A program made the position numbers and the translations under genes. The notes under the pieces were generated by a model. It was given only the letters and a program-made list of their open reading frames with translations. It was not told the origin of the DNA and did not search any database. This document shows, piece by piece, positions 23,896 through 24,474 of a DNA stretch of 24,474 nucleotides; position 1 is the first letter of the stretch; the number at the start of each line of letters is the position of its first letter. Origin of the DNA: M55B132 sp964508895 (GTDB lineage Bacteria; Bacteroidota; Bacteroidia; Bacteroidales; B18-G4); NCBI GenBank assembly GCA_964508895.1, contig CAZDWF010000048.1:1-24474 (forward strand), in the 5' to 3' direction.

Positions 23896-23935
23896 GAATT
23901 CTGACAAAAGAAATAAGACAAAAGAATTCTGAAAT
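23896..23935. repeat. Left arm of a 40-bp inverted repeat framing the four-helix-bundle gene
   Basis: The last 26 bases (23910-23935) are an exact reverse complement of 24419-24444, and with 2 mismatches in 40 the match extends to 24458. Internally GACAAAAGAA occurs twice 14 bp apart (23903, 23917), and so does GAATTCT at the two ends (23896, 23924). Confidence 0.85.
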
Positions 23936-24035
23936 GATGCTCTTCGTAGACGTTTATAAGTTCAATAATATTTTGTTTAAAAATTAGGGGAACATTTTGA
24001 TTAATTATTTATTAAGGGTTAGGGAGGTATTTAAT

Positions 24036-24392
24036 ATGTTCAGAAATGAAATGGAAAAACGGTTGAAAGATTATACATGTAATGTGATAAAGTCTTGTTT
24101 AAAGCTGCCAGAAAATGAAACTAAGAAAATACTAATTAATCAAATAACGCGATCAAGTATCTCTGTTTCTTTGAATTTTGCAGAATCACAAAGTGCTGAA
24201 TCTAAGAAAGATTTTATACATAAATTGAGTATTTCACTTAAAGAATTAAGAGAAACTAAGATGGCATTAGAAATAGTAGCAGAACTATTTGAAAGATACA
24301 ATACATTCGAAATTGAAAAGCAAATTTCTGAAAGTAATGAGCTGATTTCTATATTGGTAAAAAGCATTCAAACAGCAAATAAAAACAAATAA
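24036..24392 (+). CDS. Four-helix-bundle protein of the 23S rRNA intervening-sequence (S23/IVP) family
   Basis: The 118-residue product is all-helical and carries the family core: QITRSSISVSLNFAESQSAESKKDF followed by LSISLKELRETKMALEIV, corresponding to the usual N-Ala-Glu and SKxDF...KELxET pattern. Related proteins are encoded inside intervening sequences of bacterial 23S rRNA and as stand-alone genes; their biochemical role is not settled. I start at ATG 24036 because AGGGAGG (24021-24027) lies 8 nt before it, a strong Shine-Dalgarno rarely seen in this phylum; the frame also extends back to a TTG at 23997. The whole unit sits inside a 40-bp inverted repeat, suggesting it moves or is processed as a unit. 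Confidence 0.85.
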   Translation: MFRNEMEKRLKDYTCNVIKSCLKLPENETKKILINQITRSSISVSLNFAESQSAESKKDFIHKLSISLKELRETKMALEIVAELFERYNTFEIEKQISESNELISILVKSIQTANKNK

Positions 24393-24418
24393 CCCGCTGT
24401 AGTTAACTATTTGCAACA

Positions 24419-24458
24419 ATTTCAGAATTCTTTTGTCTTATTTCTTTTTTCAAAATTC
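24419..24458. repeat. Right arm of the inverted repeat framing the four-helix-bundle gene
   Basis: Reverse complement of 23896-23935 with 38 of 40 positions matching and the 26 inner bases perfect. It begins 26 bp after the stop codon of the enclosed gene. Its T-rich plus strand could also help end transcription. Confidence 0.85.
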
Positions 24459-24474
24459 TTTTTTCAGCTTCCAC

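Noticed and set aside
23871..23921. Upstream extension of MnmA
   Set aside because: The PP-loop begins four residues after the internal Met at 23870, as in known MnmA proteins; the extra residues are not family-like and overlap the repeat arm.

Overview
The window looks like a chromosomal segment of a low-GC member of the Bacteroidota, probably Bacteroidales or a neighbouring order. The basis is a C-terminal type IX secretion (T9SS) sorting domain, several TAnnTTTG -7 promoter elements, mostly weak Shine-Dalgarno sequences, a Bacteroidetes-type EF-G paralogue and a GH127 lipoprotein. No rRNA, tRNA or CRISPR array was seen.

Layout. (1) 178-5056: a GH127 arabinofuranosidase lipoprotein converges on two minus-strand membrane proteins. 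One combines a Trk/Ktr-like pore segment with an RCK_C domain; the other is an RCK protein with a C-terminal RyR domain. A possible coding remnant lies between them. (2) 5135-5564: a cluster of REP-like hairpins is fused to a truncated REP-associated tyrosine transposase (RAYT). (3) 5886-8601: a BlaI/BlaR1-type regulatory pair has three matching operator palindromes wrapped around a Bacteroidetes promoter and ends at a strong terminator. (4) 8640-12486: an OsmC-like protein with an apparent frameshift, a PfkB sugar/nucleoside kinase, and an EF-G2-type translation factor with altered GTPase motifs. (5) 12487-15040, minus strand: a YqhD/BDH-like alcohol dehydrogenase, then an RRM and cold-shock cluster with a long leader. 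(6) 15311-22695: an S41 protease-like protein, an Ogt/MGMT DNA repair protein, and two paralogous secreted Ntn (choloylglycine-hydrolase-like) amidases on either side of a secreted Asp-box beta-propeller protein. (7) 22806-24458: mnmA, then a four-helix-bundle (23S rRNA intervening-sequence-type) gene framed by a near-perfect 40-bp inverted repeat.

Most of this is ordinary chromosomal housekeeping and stress content. The parts most worth attention are the inverted-repeat-framed four-helix-bundle unit, the promoter-embedded triple operator of the BlaRI-like pair, the EF-G paralogue with changed GTPase residues, the two non-canonical pore/RCK proteins, and the REP/RAYT cluster. No wholly new system is proven here. 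The four-helix-bundle unit and the ion-channel pair are the best candidates for something poorly described.
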